Source: Pseudoalteromonas prydzensis
GTDB lineage: Bacteria; Pseudomonadota; Gammaproteobacteria; Enterobacterales; Alteromonadaceae
Reading direction: 5' to 3'
Length of the DNA stretch: 64,000 nucleotides
NCBI RefSeq assembly: GCF_001661495.1
Contig: NZ_BDDT01000008.1
Span: 91,366-155,365 of the forward strand
The notes below the pieces were generated by a model. The model was not told the DNA's origin. It searched no databases and worked only from the letters and a program-made list of their open reading frames with translations. This document shows, piece by piece, positions 9,245-19,514 of this stretch; the stretch's first letter is position 1, and every line of letters begins with the position of its first letter. The translations under genes were made by a program, and so were the position numbers.

Positions 9245-10249
9245 ATGAGTAAACCAGTAGTGTTAAGTGGCATGCAGCCAACCGGTGGGATGACAATAGG
9301 CAATTATGTTGGCGCTATTAACCAGTGGGTAAAGCTACAGGAAGAATATGACAGTCACTTTATGTTAGCCGATTTACACGCGATTACCGTGCGTCAAGAC
9401 CCTGAATTGTTAAGAACCCGTGTATTAGACGGTATTGCTTTGTATGTCGCTTGTGGCATTAACCCTGAAAAAGCCGCGCTTTTTGTACAATCGCAAGTGC
9501 CAGAGCATGCTCAGTTAGGTTGGGTATTAAACTGTTATGCACAAATGGGTGAGCTAAACCGCATGACCCAATTTAAAGACAAGTCAGCCAAGAACACGAA
9601 TAATGTGAATGTTGGTTTATATGCATACCCAGTACTGCAAGCGGCTGATATTTTACTTTATCAAGCAGCACAAGTACCTGTAGGTGATGACCAAAAGCAG
9701 CATTTAGAATTGACCCGTGATATCGCTACACGTTTTAATAATCTATACGGCGACGTATTCACAATTCCAGAACCTTACATTCCAGAATTTGGCGCGCGGG
9801 TAATGAGCTTGCAAGACCCACTGAAAAAAATGTCTAAATCAGATGAAAATCCAAATGGTTTTATCATGATGTTAGATGAACCGAAAAAGATTGAGAAAAA
9901 GCTGAAAAAAGCAGTCACTGATTCAGATGAACAAGCACGTATTTATTTTAATCGTACTGAAAAACCAGGTGTATCAAATTTATTAACGCTTATGTCTGTT
10001 GCCACTAAACGCTCAATTGAAGAGTTAGTGCCAGAGTACGAAGACAAAATGTATGGCCACCTGAAAAAAGATACAGCTGATGCGGTTGTTAGTATGATAG
10101 AACCAATTCAAGCACGCTTTAAAGAAATTCGTGAAGATCAAACCATGCTTGATACCATCATGAAAACTGGCGCTGAAAAAGCCAGCGCTCGCGCAGAGGT
10201 AACTCTAAAGTCAGTGTACGATGCATTAGGTTTTATCCCTCGCCCGTAA
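9245..10249 (+). CDS. trpS: Tryptophanyl-tRNA synthetase
   Basis: A class I aminoacyl-tRNA synthetase that charges tRNA-Trp. The HIGH-equivalent is in [13 protein letters not shown] near the N-terminus, and the KMSKS loop is in [11 protein letters not shown] near residue 197. [15 protein letters not shown] is typical of bacterial TrpRS. At 334 residues it is full length. AAGGA precedes the ATG by seven bases and a strong intrinsic terminator follows. Confidence 0.97.
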   Translation: MSKPVVLSGMQPTGGMTIGNYVGAINQWVKLQEEYDSHFMLADLHAITVRQDPELLRTRVLDGIALYVACGINPEKAALFVQSQVPEHAQLGWVLNCYAQMGELNRMTQFKDKSAKNTNNVNVGLYAYPVLQAADILLYQAAQVPVGDDQKQHLELTRDIATRFNNLYGDVFTIPEPYIPEFGARVMSLQDPLKKMSKSDENPNGFIMMLDEPKKIEKKLKKAVTDSDEQARIYFNRTEKPGVSNLLTLMSVATKRSIEELVPEYEDKMYGHLKKDTADAVVSMIEPIQARFKEIREDQTMLDTIMKTGAEKASARAEVTLKSVYDALGFIPRP

Positions 10250-10265
10250 TTTAGATTTAGTCGAT

Positions 10266-10304
10266 AAAAAACCGCTTTCGAATAGTATTCTTAAGCGGTT
10301 TTTT
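10266..10304 (+). terminator. Rho-independent terminator after trpS
   Basis: The 11-base arm AAAAACCGCTT (10267-10277) pairs with AAGCGGTTTTT (10293-10303) across a 15-base loop. The second arm ends in a T run. It lies 17 bases after the trpS stop. Confidence 0.85.
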
Positions 10305-10368
10305 ACGTTTAAATAATGGTATTTCAGCTGCACTAATTGTTGCCTAGCGCAGCTTTTTTGATTGCGCA

Positions 10369-10641
10369 TTATGCTTTACTTAATTTATCAGCTAATTTTG
10401 CATCGATTTGTTTTTGTAGCTCATCCATTGATTTTTCTAAGCTCATATTTAATTTTGTATCTAAGCCATTCTCGAATACTTGCTCTTTTGCCTGTGCTTG
10501 TTGCACCACTGATTTAGAAATATGTACGCTGCCTAACTGTTGCATTACTAACTCAGGGTTGCCGGCTGCCATCGCTGAAGATGCGCCAAATGCTGCAGTG
10601 ATTAGTAATACTGGTAATGTTTTTTTGATTAAATTTTTCAT
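10369..10641 (-). CDS. Hypothetical small periplasmic protein
   Basis: A 90-residue protein of no recognised family. The signal peptide (LIKKTLPVLLITAAFGASS) ends at AMA/AG. The mature part is predicted helical, with Lys/Glu/Gln-rich amphipathic repeats (VVQQAQAKEQVF; KSMDELQKQIDAKLADKL). AAAGGG lies upstream of the ATG. It is divergent from the CadC-like regulator, and the shared upstream region holds a 24-bp palindrome. Control by that regulator is an inference from position only. Confidence 0.6.
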   Translation of the reverse strand: MKNLIKKTLPVLLITAAFGASSAMAAGNPELVMQQLGSVHISKSVVQQAQAKEQVFENGLDTKLNMSLEKSMDELQKQIDAKLADKLSKA

Positions 10642-10830
10642 GATTAAACCCTTTTAAACTTTAGAATGTAGCTGCAATAATGAACTGCATTTAAGTATGC
10701 AGAGACATGTTTGCTGTTGACGGTGATAAGAATAGCGCTGGAAATTGATAAAGTCGCTTATCTAGATATGAGCAATTAATAGATAAGGTTTTTTGTTTTA
10801 TTTTTAATTTTAATCAATAAGTTAAAGATG

Positions 10831-10854
10831 AACCTTATATTGCAATATAAGGTT
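10831..10854. promoter_or_regulatory. Perfect 24-bp palindrome, candidate operator
   Basis: AACCTTATATTG is followed directly by its exact reverse complement, with no spacer. It lies 62 bases before the preferred start of the CadC-like regulator, in the region shared with the divergent exported-protein gene. No T run follows, so it is not a typical terminator. Confidence 0.55.
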
Positions 10855-10916
10855 TAACTACATAAATAATCGTCCCTGTGCTAGGGTTAGTAGATATAAA
10901 AAAAGAAATAAGCCTT

Positions 10917-13082
10917 ATGAATTATCAAATCGGACCTTGGCAATTTATTAAAAACCGCTGCGTGGTTGTTGCAGGTAACATTGAACGAGAATTAGACCCG
11001 TTACTTATTAAGTTGCTGATACACTTTATTAGTAAGCCGCAGCGGATCATTGCCCGTCAAGAGTTGGTTGAGCAGGTATGGCAGCAAAGTTTTGTTGATG
11101 ATAATGCGATTAATCGCGCTATTTCAGAGCTACGTAAACAGCTTTCACATCCAGTTGAAAAAGCCCCCTTACTAAAAACTCACTACCGTAAGGGCTATAG
11201 CTTGACTGTGGTTGCCACACCATTAGCTGAAGCTGAGCCGCAGTTACAGGCTACGATTGCGTCTTCGGCCGATAATATTAGCGATGCCCAGAGTAGCGTT
11301 GTGGTTTCGCCTGAGGAGCTTGCTGAGAGTAATGCAGGTAGCCAAACCCTAGTGGCTAATAACACTAAATCAAAACAATTTTCTATAATCGCTGGCGTGT
11401 TTTTACTGATTTTAATTAGCGTGATTGCCAGTTGGTTTGTGCTAAAAAACGTGGAGCAACATACCCCTGCGCAAGAGCAGATCATAAAAACCTCAGCAAC
11501 AATTATCCCAAGTACATGGAACGTTGGGGCTGAAGCCGTACCAGTAATTTCTTTTGATAAGCAATATTTAGCATACAGCAATACTGATTTAACGAGTCAA
11601 CAGCAGCATGCTTTTGTCAAGCGTATTGCTGATCAACGAGAAGTTGAGCTTCATTACCAAGACTTTAATGTCTCTATTCTTTCGTGGCAGCACAAGCAGC
11701 ATAGGGTATTGCTACAGGCAACTAATTTGTCTGAACAACAATGCGTAATGGTATTGGTTGATTTAAGCGATTTTTTAAACCCCAGTGATGGCCAAGTAAT
11801 ACGAGAGTGTGATTTACGTTATACCGGTTATGCTCAACTGGATGAAAGTGGAACATTCTTATATTTCACTGAGTTTAAAAACAAACGGGGAGGCTCTGGC
11901 CTGTTTCGCTATAACACTGCAACGAAAAAGGAGAGTACGCTAGTCCCAAGTTCTGACTTATTGTATGGCGCATTAATGCCGCGCATTTCCCCATCAGGTC
12001 AATACATAGGGTATATTCAATCGCTGCAAAGTCAGCCTTTTACGTTTTTTACCTACAATTTACAGACCTCAGAAATAAAACGCTTTTTTCAAGCTCAGTC
12101 GAAAAACGTTAGTTTTGCATTTGATTGGCTGCCTGATGAGGACACCGTATTTGTTTCTGAATATAACCGTTTAACCACGATTAATATTCCGGATGGTACT
12201 GTTTCTGTGCGTGAAATATCGCCTTATATGTCTGCTTATTATATCGCGGCTCAATCTGCTAATAGTTTTTACTTTTCTCCATCGCAAACCCAACAGCTAT
12301 CTATATTCAAAGTCACTGATTTATTTTCGCCAGCTATGCAAGGGCATCATTTATATGCGTCTGAAGGCAATAATTACAACGCATTACCACTACTTAAAGG
12401 CCAGCAGCCCAACACTTTGTTTATTTCTAGCCGCTCTGGTAATGCACAAATTTGGCTTGAACAAGGTAACCAGCAACTACAATTGAGTAACTTTACTGCC
12501 GAGCATGGCACGCCTGACTTTGGCTTTGTGAGAATGGCCAGTAATGGCAAATTTTTATTATTAAAAATTAATGAAGAGCTTAACTTTTTTGATGTGCAAA
12601 CAAAAAAACTACACACTATTACCGAACTTAAAGGACGAAAAATTAGCAGCTATGCGTGGTCAGATAACAGCGAGCAAATATGGCTTACTGAGTTGCAAGA
12701 TAAACGCTATCAGTTATGGCAGTTTAATTTAGTAACTCGCGAACTGACGAAGCGTAGCGATATAGCCCCATATGCGCTACTTAATAATAATCAAGGCGAT
12801 AGTTTTGCAGTCACCAGTGATGAACTGATCAGACTCGCGGATGATAAACGTTGGCAGCTTCCTGACAATGCACGAGCGACCTCTTTTCATGCAATCAATA
12901 CCGATTATTTATATATTAGCGATGGCATTTCACGAGTAGCTCGTTTTAATTTAACTACTCATCAGCTTGAAGAAACTCAGGTTGATTTTAAGTCGTTTGC
13001 GTTTAATGTCACCGATAATAACGAGCTGTTATTCAACCGCCGAGATGTGAAAGACACGCAAATAAAATTAGTCAGTTGGTAG
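10917..13082 (+). CDS. CadC/ToxR-type membrane transcriptional regulator with TolB-like periplasmic domain
   Basis: A one-component membrane regulator of about 721 residues. An N-terminal OmpR-type winged helix (about 1-98; RQELVEQVW, DDNAINRAISELRKQL, YRKGYSLTV) is followed by a linker, one membrane helix (about 155-177) and a large periplasmic part. That part has repeated beta-propeller-like segments (YIGYIQS, FDWLPDEDTVFVSE, YAWSDNSEQIWLTEL) reminiscent of TolB/PD40 repeats. Such proteins sense envelope signals and bind DNA directly. ATG 10917 is preferred over the upstream GTG 10878 because it starts just before the domain. The signal and target genes are unknown. Confidence 0.8.
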   Translation: MNYQIGPWQFIKNRCVVVAGNIERELDPLLIKLLIHFISKPQRIIARQELVEQVWQQSFVDDNAINRAISELRKQLSHPVEKAPLLKTHYRKGYSLTVVATPLAEAEPQLQATIASSADNISDAQSSVVVSPEELAESNAGSQTLVANNTKSKQFSIIAGVFLLILISVIASWFVLKNVEQHTPAQEQIIKTSATIIPSTWNVGAEAVPVISFDKQYLAYSNTDLTSQQQHAFVKRIADQREVELHYQDFNVSILSWQHKQHRVLLQATNLSEQQCVMVLVDLSDFLNPSDGQVIRECDLRYTGYAQLDESGTFLYFTEFKNKRGGSGLFRYNTATKKESTLVPSSDLLYGALMPRISPSGQYIGYIQSLQSQPFTFFTYNLQTSEIKRFFQAQSKNVSFAFDWLPDEDTVFVSEYNRLTTINIPDGTVSVREISPYMSAYYIAAQSANSFYFSPSQTQQLSIFKVTDLFSPAMQGHHLYASEGNNYNALPLLKGQQPNTLFISSRSGNAQIWLEQGNQQLQLSNFTAEHGTPDFGFVRMASNGKFLLLKINEELNFFDVQTKKLHTITELKGRKISSYAWSDNSEQIWLTELQDKRYQLWQFNLVTRELTKRSDIAPYALLNNNQGDSFAVTSDELIRLADDKRWQLPDNARATSFHAINTDYLYISDGISRVARFNLTTHQLEETQVDFKSFAFNVTDNNELLFNRRDVKDTQIKLVSW

Positions 13083-13117
13083 GGGATGGGCGCTAGCTGT
13101 TGTGTTGTTGCAGGCAA

Positions 13118-14164
13118 CTAAGGCGCTTTTATTCCTGGTGAATCACAGGCTTTTACTGTAAAGCTGTAGCCGTAGGGTTTGCTATTATCTAATGCTATCT
13201 CGACAATTTCGTAATCATTTAGCTCAACAACTTTGGTGTTTGGGGCTTTTTTACAACGCGAGTAGCTATTCGCTTCAAAGCTGTAGGCAAAAATAGCGAT
13301 TAGCCGTTTACTGCGCTCAAAGTAGCCTTTGGTATCAAGAAAAGAATACACCGCATTGGAAATGTCGGTATCACCTTCTACAGTGAGTGTTGGTCGTTCA
13401 TTCGCATCTGTATCAGACTCAGTTTGCTGTTGTATTTTCTCAGATAATTGCTCTATTGCTTGCTCTTGTTGGGCTTTTGGCTTGCTTGATAGTTGCTGGC
13501 TTTGTGAATAGGTGCTTGCCATATCATCAATAATTTCGGCTGTGGGCTTACCATCTACAAACGAAAAGATATTAAGGATCACCACACTTGCTAGCACGAA
13601 ACGCAATAGGGCTGTTAGCAAGGGCGAATAACTTTGGGTGATGAATTTAATGCGATCAGAGCCAAAAGGTTTGATCAGCAACAGGGCGAGAATATACAAG
13701 GGCAAAAGTAATTGCAGCCCTAGTAGCGTTGCAAGGGTGATCCCTAACGCCCAAGGGGGTAAGTAGATCAAGGTTGCAAAGTTATGGGTGTAATTTAACT
13801 GACTTGCTGACACCATAGTGACTTCGTTGACAATGCCGCTGGCACTGGCGAGCACAAAGTTGGCAATGGTTGCGTAAAAAATTAGTATTAACGCTTTTCC
13901 GGCAAGTGAATGCCAAAGGTGATTAAACTTAGGCCAAAACTCAACAATTAAGGCAATAATACTCAGGGCAGTGCAAAGCCAGCCTGATTGCAAAACAACG
14001 AGGCTGGCTAATGCCAGTAGATACAGTTTCTGTGCAGTACTTAAATTAAACCAAATAGCCTGACCGCGTTTAAAAATACGCTTTGCATGCACTTGCCAAC
14101 TCGCGTGCTGTTGTTTGAGTTGTTTGTTAGCGCGCCATTTGATTACTTTTAGATACCGTTGCAT
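13118..14164 (-). CDS. Hypothetical inner-membrane protein
   Basis: A 348-residue protein with no family recognised. A basic N-terminus (about 1-40) is followed by about five hydrophobic segments (roughly 45-85, 90-110, 133-165 and 185-200), then a C-terminal half (205-348) that looks periplasmic. That half begins with a Gln/Ser-rich, possibly coiled-coil segment (about 215-250) and ends in a small domain with two cysteines (SRCKK; VKACDSPG). It lies 18 bases downstream of uvrA on the same strand and may be read through from it. Confidence 0.65.
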   Translation of the reverse strand: MQRYLKVIKWRANKQLKQQHASWQVHAKRIFKRGQAIWFNLSTAQKLYLLALASLVVLQSGWLCTALSIIALIVEFWPKFNHLWHSLAGKALILIFYATIANFVLASASGIVNEVTMVSASQLNYTHNFATLIYLPPWALGITLATLLGLQLLLPLYILALLLIKPFGSDRIKFITQSYSPLLTALLRFVLASVVILNIFSFVDGKPTAEIIDDMASTYSQSQQLSSKPKAQQEQAIEQLSEKIQQQTESDTDANERPTLTVEGDTDISNAVYSFLDTKGYFERSKRLIAIFAYSFEANSYSRCKKAPNTKVVELNDYEIVEIALDNSKPYGYSFTVKACDSPGIKAP

Positions 14165-14182
14165 ATTTAATAAAGTTGCCGC

Positions 14183-17002
14183 TTAAAGTAGCGGCTTTAA
14201 GTAATGACCAGTATGTGAACGCTCACATTCAGCAACCTCTTCAGGTGTACCTGCAATAAGTATTTCACCACCGCCTGCGCCACCTTCAGGGCCTAAATCG
14301 ATGATCCAGTCCGCGGTTTTGATCACATCTAAGTTATGCTCAATCACCACGATAGTATTACCATGATCGCGTAGCCGATGCAGCACTACTAATAATTGCT
14401 CAATATCGGCAAAATGCAAACCTGTAGTTGGCTCATCCAAAATATACAAGGTTTTACCGGTATCGCGTTTTGATAGCTCACGAGCAAGTTTAACGCGCTG
14501 CGCTTCACCACCAGAGAGCGTGGTCGCGGCTTGACCTAGGCGAATATACGATAAGCCTACATCCATTAAGGTTTTTAGCTTACGTGCAATAGCGGGTATT
14601 TTGTCAAAGTAGTCGTGTGCGTCTTCAACCGTCATCTCAAGCACTTGGTGAATGTTTTTACCTTTGTACTGTACTTCAAGCGTTTCGCGATTATAGCGTT
14701 GACCTTTACAGACATCACACGGCACGTATACATCCGGTAAAAAGTGCATTTCTACTTTAATTACGCCGTCACCTTGGCAGGCTTCACAACGGCCACCCTT
14801 AACGTTAAAGCTAAAGCGACCCACTTTATAACCACGCGAACGTGACTCTTGAGTACCTGCAAATAACTCACGAATACCCGTAAATATACCAGTATAAGTC
14901 GCCGGGTTTGAGCGCGGGGTGCGGCCAATTGGACTTTGATCTATATCGATTACTTTATCAAAATGCTCAAGACCACTGATTGATTTATAAGGCGCTGCTT
15001 CTGCGGTGGTTGCGCCATTTAATTCAGTATGCGCGAGTTTGAATAAAGTGTCGTTGATAAGCGTTGATTTACCAGAGCCGGATACCCCAGTAATACAGGT
15101 CATCAAACCAAACGGTATTTTTAAATCAACGTTTTTAAGATTGTTACCGGTTGCGCCAAACAGCTCTAACCATTTGTCGTTCACTTTATGGCGTTCGCTT
15201 GGCACATCAATTTTACGTTTGCCCGATAAAAACTGCCCAGTAACAGACTCTTCACTGGCTAAAATATCATCACGCGTACCTTGAGCTATTACATAACCGC
15301 CATGCACACCTGCGCCAGGACCAATATCAATAATGTGATCGGCAGCGCGAATAGCGTCTTCATCATGCTCTACCACAATCACGGTATTACCTAAATCACG
15401 TAAGTGAATAAGGGTTTTTAATAAACGGTCGTTATCGCGTTGATGCAAACCAATAGATGGTTCATCAAGTACATACATTACGCCAACAAGGCCTGCACCA
15501 ATTTGGCTTGCAAGGCGAATACGCTGCGCTTCACCACCTGAGAGCGTATCGGCACTGCGCTCTAATGAAAGGTAGTTAAGCCCAACATTAATTAAGAACG
15601 ATAAACGATCGCGAATTTCTTTTAGGATTTTTTCAGCAATTTGGCCTTTTTGACCGGTTAAGTTAAGACCTTCAAAAAAGTCCATTGCTTCACCAATACT
15701 CATTGCAGTAATGGTTGGTAAGTTTGTTTGCCCTATAAATACGCTGCGTGCTTCTTGGCGAAGACGAGAGCCTTTACAGCTTGGGCACGCTTGACTCGTT
15801 TGATATTTAGCCAGTTCTTCACGTACTGAATTTGACTCGGTTTCACGGTAGCGGCGGTTCATATTATTGAGCACGCCTTCAAACTCATGATTGCGAGTTA
15901 TTAAGTCCCCTCGGTCATTGCGATAATTAAAAGCAATTTTTGTATCACCGGAGCCATCAAGAATGACTCTTTTAGCGTCTTTACTCAGCTCTTGAAAGGG
16001 CACTTCTAAATCAAATTTATAATGTTCGGCAACCGCTTGCAGCATTTGGAAATAGTAAAAGCTGCGTTTATCCCAGCCTTTGATTGCACCGCCAGATAAA
16101 CTTAATTCAGGGTTTTGAATCACTCGGTTTGGATCGAAATACTGACGTACACCTAAACCATCACAGCTTTGACATGCGCCCGCTGGATTATTAAATGAGA
16201 ACAAGCGTGGTTCGAGCTCACTCATGGCATAGCCACAAGTAGGGCAAGCAAAATTGGCTGATAGCAGTAACTCTTCGGCGCTTGAATCATCCATTGAGGC
16301 AATTGTTGCAACCCCCGCTGATAACTCTAGCGCGGTTTCAAACGATTCAGCTAAGCGTTGTTGTAAACCATCTTTAACTTTAAAGCGGTCAACTACGACT
16401 TCAATAGTGTGTTTTTTATGAAGCTCTAACGTTGGTGGATCTGAAAGGTCACACACTTCACCATCAATACGAGCACGAATATAACCTTGACTGGCTAGTT
16501 GCTCTAACAACTTAACGTGCTCACCTTTGCGCTCTTTGACCACTGGAGCAAGTAGCATCAGTTTACTACCTTCAGGGAATGCCAACACAGTGTCGACCAT
16601 TTGGCTCACAGTTTGTGCTGCCAGTGGTAAATCGTGAGTCGGGCAACGCGGCTCGCCAACACGGGCAAACATTAAACGTAAGTAATCATAAATTTCGGTA
16701 ATGGTACCAACGGTTGAGCGAGGATTGTGTGATGTTGATTTTTGTTCGATTGAAATAGCCGGAGACAGCCCTTCAATATGATCAACATCCGGTTTTTCCA
16801 TTAAAGATAAAAATTGTCTGGCGTAAGCCGATAAAGATTCCACGTACCGACGTTGCCCTTCTGCATATAAGGTATCAAATGCTAAAGACGATTTACCTGA
16901 ACCAGATAGGCCGGTGATAACAATTAATTTATCACGGGGAATGGTTAGGCTGATGTCTTTTAAATTGTGCGTACGGGCGCCTCGGACTTCAATGTTTTCC
17001 AT
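14183..17002 (-). CDS. uvrA: UvrABC excinuclease subunit A
   Basis: The damage-recognition ATPase of nucleotide excision repair. It contains two ABC ATPase modules, each with Walker A ([10 protein letters not shown] near residue 31; [10 protein letters not shown] near 640) and signature ([26 protein letters not shown]). CxxC zinc-finger pairs include [24 protein letters not shown] and CDVCKGQR. The start chosen gives [14 protein letters not shown], matching the canonical N-terminus (939 aa); ATG 17017 and GTG 17023 are upstream alternatives. No CTGT-N8-ACAG LexA box is visible upstream. Confidence 0.97.
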   Translation of the reverse strand: MENIEVRGARTHNLKDISLTIPRDKLIVITGLSGSGKSSLAFDTLYAEGQRRYVESLSAYARQFLSLMEKPDVDHIEGLSPAISIEQKSTSHNPRSTVGTITEIYDYLRLMFARVGEPRCPTHDLPLAAQTVSQMVDTVLAFPEGSKLMLLAPVVKERKGEHVKLLEQLASQGYIRARIDGEVCDLSDPPTLELHKKHTIEVVVDRFKVKDGLQQRLAESFETALELSAGVATIASMDDSSAEELLLSANFACPTCGYAMSELEPRLFSFNNPAGACQSCDGLGVRQYFDPNRVIQNPELSLSGGAIKGWDKRSFYYFQMLQAVAEHYKFDLEVPFQELSKDAKRVILDGSGDTKIAFNYRNDRGDLITRNHEFEGVLNNMNRRYRETESNSVREELAKYQTSQACPSCKGSRLRQEARSVFIGQTNLPTITAMSIGEAMDFFEGLNLTGQKGQIAEKILKEIRDRLSFLINVGLNYLSLERSADTLSGGEAQRIRLASQIGAGLVGVMYVLDEPSIGLHQRDNDRLLKTLIHLRDLGNTVIVVEHDEDAIRAADHIIDIGPGAGVHGGYVIAQGTRDDILASEESVTGQFLSGKRKIDVPSERHKVNDKWLELFGATGNNLKNVDLKIPFGLMTCITGVSGSGKSTLINDTLFKLAHTELNGATTAEAAPYKSISGLEHFDKVIDIDQSPIGRTPRSNPATYTGIFTGIRELFAGTQESRSRGYKVGRFSFNVKGGRCEACQGDGVIKVEMHFLPDVYVPCDVCKGQRYNRETLEVQYKGKNIHQVLEMTVEDAHDYFDKIPAIARKLKTLMDVGLSYIRLGQAATTLSGGEAQRVKLARELSKRDTGKTLYILDEPTTGLHFADIEQLLVVLHRLRDHGNTIVVIEHNLDVIKTADWIIDLGPEGGAGGGEILIAGTPEEVAECERSHTGHYLKPLL

Positions 17003-17166
17003 GCTATCTCGTTTCATTACCAAATTGATTTACTGAGTATCTCATAATACGTGCGAAGATTAATCCTTGATCAATGAAAAATCATCAGTTTGAAACGATT
17101 ATTTCTTGTTAAGCTTGTGCTAGAATCCCTGCTCGAATTTTAATAGACAGCAAGAACACGCGAATC

Positions 17167-18534
17167 ATGACAGCATCTTCACTTAATTCACGAGAAAAAC
17201 GCGCCGCAGTATCGCTCGCGAGTGTGTTTGCATTTCGTATGCTTGGCTTATTTATGTTAATGCCAGTGTTGGCTATTTATGGACAAGACTTAGCTGGGTT
17301 TTCACCGTTATGGATTGGTATTGCCATTGGTGCTTATGGTTTAACACAAGCGGTGTTGCAAATCCCCATGGGCTGGCTATCAGATAAAATCGGCCGCAAA
17401 AAAGTGATTGTTGGTGGTTTGTGTTTATTTGCGCTTGGCTCAGTTATTGCTGCAACGGCTGATTCTTTGCAAATGGTTACGGTTGGTCGTGCATTACAGG
17501 GAATGGGGGCAATTGCCAGCTCATTACTTGCTTTTGCCTCTGATCTGAGTCGTGATGAACAGCGACCAAAAGTAATGGCCGTGATCGGCATGAGTATTGG
17601 TATGAGCTTTGCTGTAGCCATGCTACTTGGCCCGATGGTTGCCGCTGCTTGGGGTATTGCTGGTATATTTTGGTTAACAGCTGTTTTGGCTATCTTGGGT
17701 ATTTTTATAGTATTGTTTTTAGTGCCCAAAGCCGTTAATAAAGCCCCCAAAGGCGATACACTGGCCAGCTTTACTGATATTAAAAAGCTGATTAAGCACC
17801 CGCAATTAGCACGTTTAGATGCAGGCATTATGTTACTGCATTTAACCCTAACCACTATTTTTGTTGCGTTACCAGGGCAATTGATTACCAATGGACTGGT
17901 GGCATCAGCACATTGGCAAATATATATTCCGGTATTGATCTTTGGTTTCTTGTTAATGGCACCGATGATGATCATCGCCATTCGTAAAGAAAAAGAAAAG
18001 CAGGCCTTTATCGCTTCTATTGCGTTATTAACTTTAAGTATGACCGCAATGGCGTTATGGGTTGATAGTATTATAGGCATGGCATTATGTATGTTGGCCT
18101 ATTTTGTCGCGTTTAACTTCCTTGAAGCAACTATGCCTGCATTGGTATCGCGCTTTTCACCAGCAAATCAAAAAGGCTCGGCGATGGGAGTGTTTTCGTC
18201 TTCGCAATTTTTTGGTGCATTTTTAGGTGGGATTTTAGGAGGTTACGTTGCGCAATCAACAACAGCTCAAGCAGTGTTTGCCGCAGCCGCAGTTGTTGGG
18301 TTAATATGGCTTATCCTTGCGTGGAATATGCAAGTCCCGCCAAGAAGTAAAATGATAAGCTTAATGACAGAATTAAGTAATGAGCAGCAAGCGCAAACCC
18401 TTGCATCTCGTTTAGTTGCTTTACCAGGTGTGTTAGAAGCAACGGTAGTGTGCGAAGAAAATCGCAGCTATTTAAAGATTGATGATAAAGAATTTGACCT
18501 AGACCAAGCCCGAAAAGCGGCTGGTTTAATATAA
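17167..18534 (+). CDS. MFS efflux transporter, YajR type
   Basis: A twelve-helix major facilitator transporter with a small C-terminal soluble domain (about 395-455, [24 protein letters not shown]) matching the ferredoxin-like YAM domain of E. coli YajR. Motif A appears as [16 protein letters not shown] after helix 2. The family is a proton-coupled drug/H+ antiporter type whose natural substrate is unsettled. It is divergent from uvrA and 20 bases ahead of ssb, so ssb may be partly transcribed from its promoter. Confidence 0.85.
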   Translation: MTASSLNSREKRAAVSLASVFAFRMLGLFMLMPVLAIYGQDLAGFSPLWIGIAIGAYGLTQAVLQIPMGWLSDKIGRKKVIVGGLCLFALGSVIAATADSLQMVTVGRALQGMGAIASSLLAFASDLSRDEQRPKVMAVIGMSIGMSFAVAMLLGPMVAAAWGIAGIFWLTAVLAILGIFIVLFLVPKAVNKAPKGDTLASFTDIKKLIKHPQLARLDAGIMLLHLTLTTIFVALPGQLITNGLVASAHWQIYIPVLIFGFLLMAPMMIIAIRKEKEKQAFIASIALLTLSMTAMALWVDSIIGMALCMLAYFVAFNFLEATMPALVSRFSPANQKGSAMGVFSSSQFFGAFLGGILGGYVAQSTTAQAVFAAAAVVGLIWLILAWNMQVPPRSKMISLMTELSNEQQAQTLASRLVALPGVLEATVVCEENRSYLKIDDKEFDLDQARKAAGLI

Positions 18535-18554
18535 CGTTTATAGGAGAAAGGTCC

Positions 18555-19286
18555 ATGGCACGCGGTGTGAACAAAGTAATCTTGGTTGGTAATTTAGGTC
18601 AAGATCCAGAAGTACGTTATATGCCTAATGGCAATGGTGTAGCGAATATTACCTTAGCAACGTCTGATAGCTATAAAGATAAAAACACCGGTCAAATGGT
18701 TGATAAAACAGAATGGCACCGTGTGGTATTTTTTGGCAAATTAGCTGAAATTGTCGGCGAATATTGCCGTAAAGGGTCACAAATATACGTTGAAGGTAAA
18801 TTACAAACACGTAAATGGACCGACCAACAAGGCCAAGAAAAATACACCACAGAAATCGTAGTTGATGGCTTTACTGGCCAAATGCAAATGCTAGGCGCAC
18901 GTGGCGGCGACCAGCAAGGTGGTGGTTATCAAAGTGGCCAACAGCAAAGCCAAGGCGGTCAATCTCAAGGTGGTTACGGCCAACAGCAGAGTGCTCCGCA
19001 ACAAAGCGCCCCACAACAAGGTGGCGGTTATCAGCAAAGTGCACCACAACAAAGTGGTGGTTACGGCCAGCAACAACAGAGTGCTCCACAACAAGCACCT
19101 GCAGCACGCCAACAGCCAGCTGCTGCGCCACAGCAGAATAACCAATACCAAAGCGGCGGCTATGCACCACAAGGTGGCGGCCAACCACAAGGCGGTTTTG
19201 CACCTAAACCACAAAATGCTCCTCAAGGCGGCGCATCAAACCCGATGGAACCACCAATCGATTTTGATGACGATATTCCGTTTTAA
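18555..19286 (+). CDS. ssb: Single-stranded DNA-binding protein with extended Gln/Gly linker
   Basis: SSB coats single-stranded DNA during replication, repair and recombination. The OB-fold is at residues 1-112 ([35 protein letters not shown]). A 115-residue linker made almost wholly of Gln, Gly, Ser, Ala and Pro follows, then the acidic partner-binding tip [11 protein letters not shown]. At 243 aa it is longer than E. coli SSB (178 aa), all of the excess lying in the linker. AGGAGAAAG precedes the ATG. The uvrA / ssb arrangement is conserved. Confidence 0.97.
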   Translation: MARGVNKVILVGNLGQDPEVRYMPNGNGVANITLATSDSYKDKNTGQMVDKTEWHRVVFFGKLAEIVGEYCRKGSQIYVEGKLQTRKWTDQQGQEKYTTEIVVDGFTGQMQMLGARGGDQQGGGYQSGQQQSQGGQSQGGYGQQQSAPQQSAPQQGGGYQQSAPQQSGGYGQQQQSAPQQAPAARQQPAAAPQQNNQYQSGGYAPQGGGQPQGGFAPKPQNAPQGGASNPMEPPIDFDDDIPF

Positions 19287-19314
19287 TTCAAGTGAATTAT
19301 CAGTAATTATTATT

Positions 19315-19347
19315 AAGGGCTTGTTTTTACAGGCCCTTTTTTATTTT
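19315..19347 (+). terminator. Intrinsic terminator after ssb
   Basis: AAGGGCTTG (19315-19323) pairs with CAGGCCCTT (19330-19338), with one mismatch, followed by a T-rich tract. It lies 28 bases after the ssb stop. Confidence 0.8.
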
Positions 19348-19514
19348 TATAGGTAAAAACTGAATGCTAGTAAATTTTGCCTGTCATAGACTCCTCTCGG
19401 ATTACATTTTTTATTTGAAATTTTAAAGTTCATAGGTCTTTAAAAAAGCGTCAGTTTTGGCTTTTTTGCTCGGCTCATTAACTCTAAAACTATCTTTAAA
19501 CATGCTGTAGCCTT

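Noticed and set aside
14165..14192. Hairpin GCCGCT...AGCGGC at the end of uvrA
   Set aside because: The stem is only six bases, it overlaps the coding end, and the next gene lies 18 bases on in the same direction. A terminator cannot be supported.
17003..17166. Possible LexA box upstream of uvrA
   Set aside because: uvrA is SOS-regulated in E. coli, but no CTGT-N8-ACAG sequence is present in this interval.
18871..19226. Long minus-strand and alternate-frame ORFs over ssb
   Set aside because: They are caused by the Gln/Gly repeat codons of the SSB linker (CAA, GGT), which lack stops in other frames.
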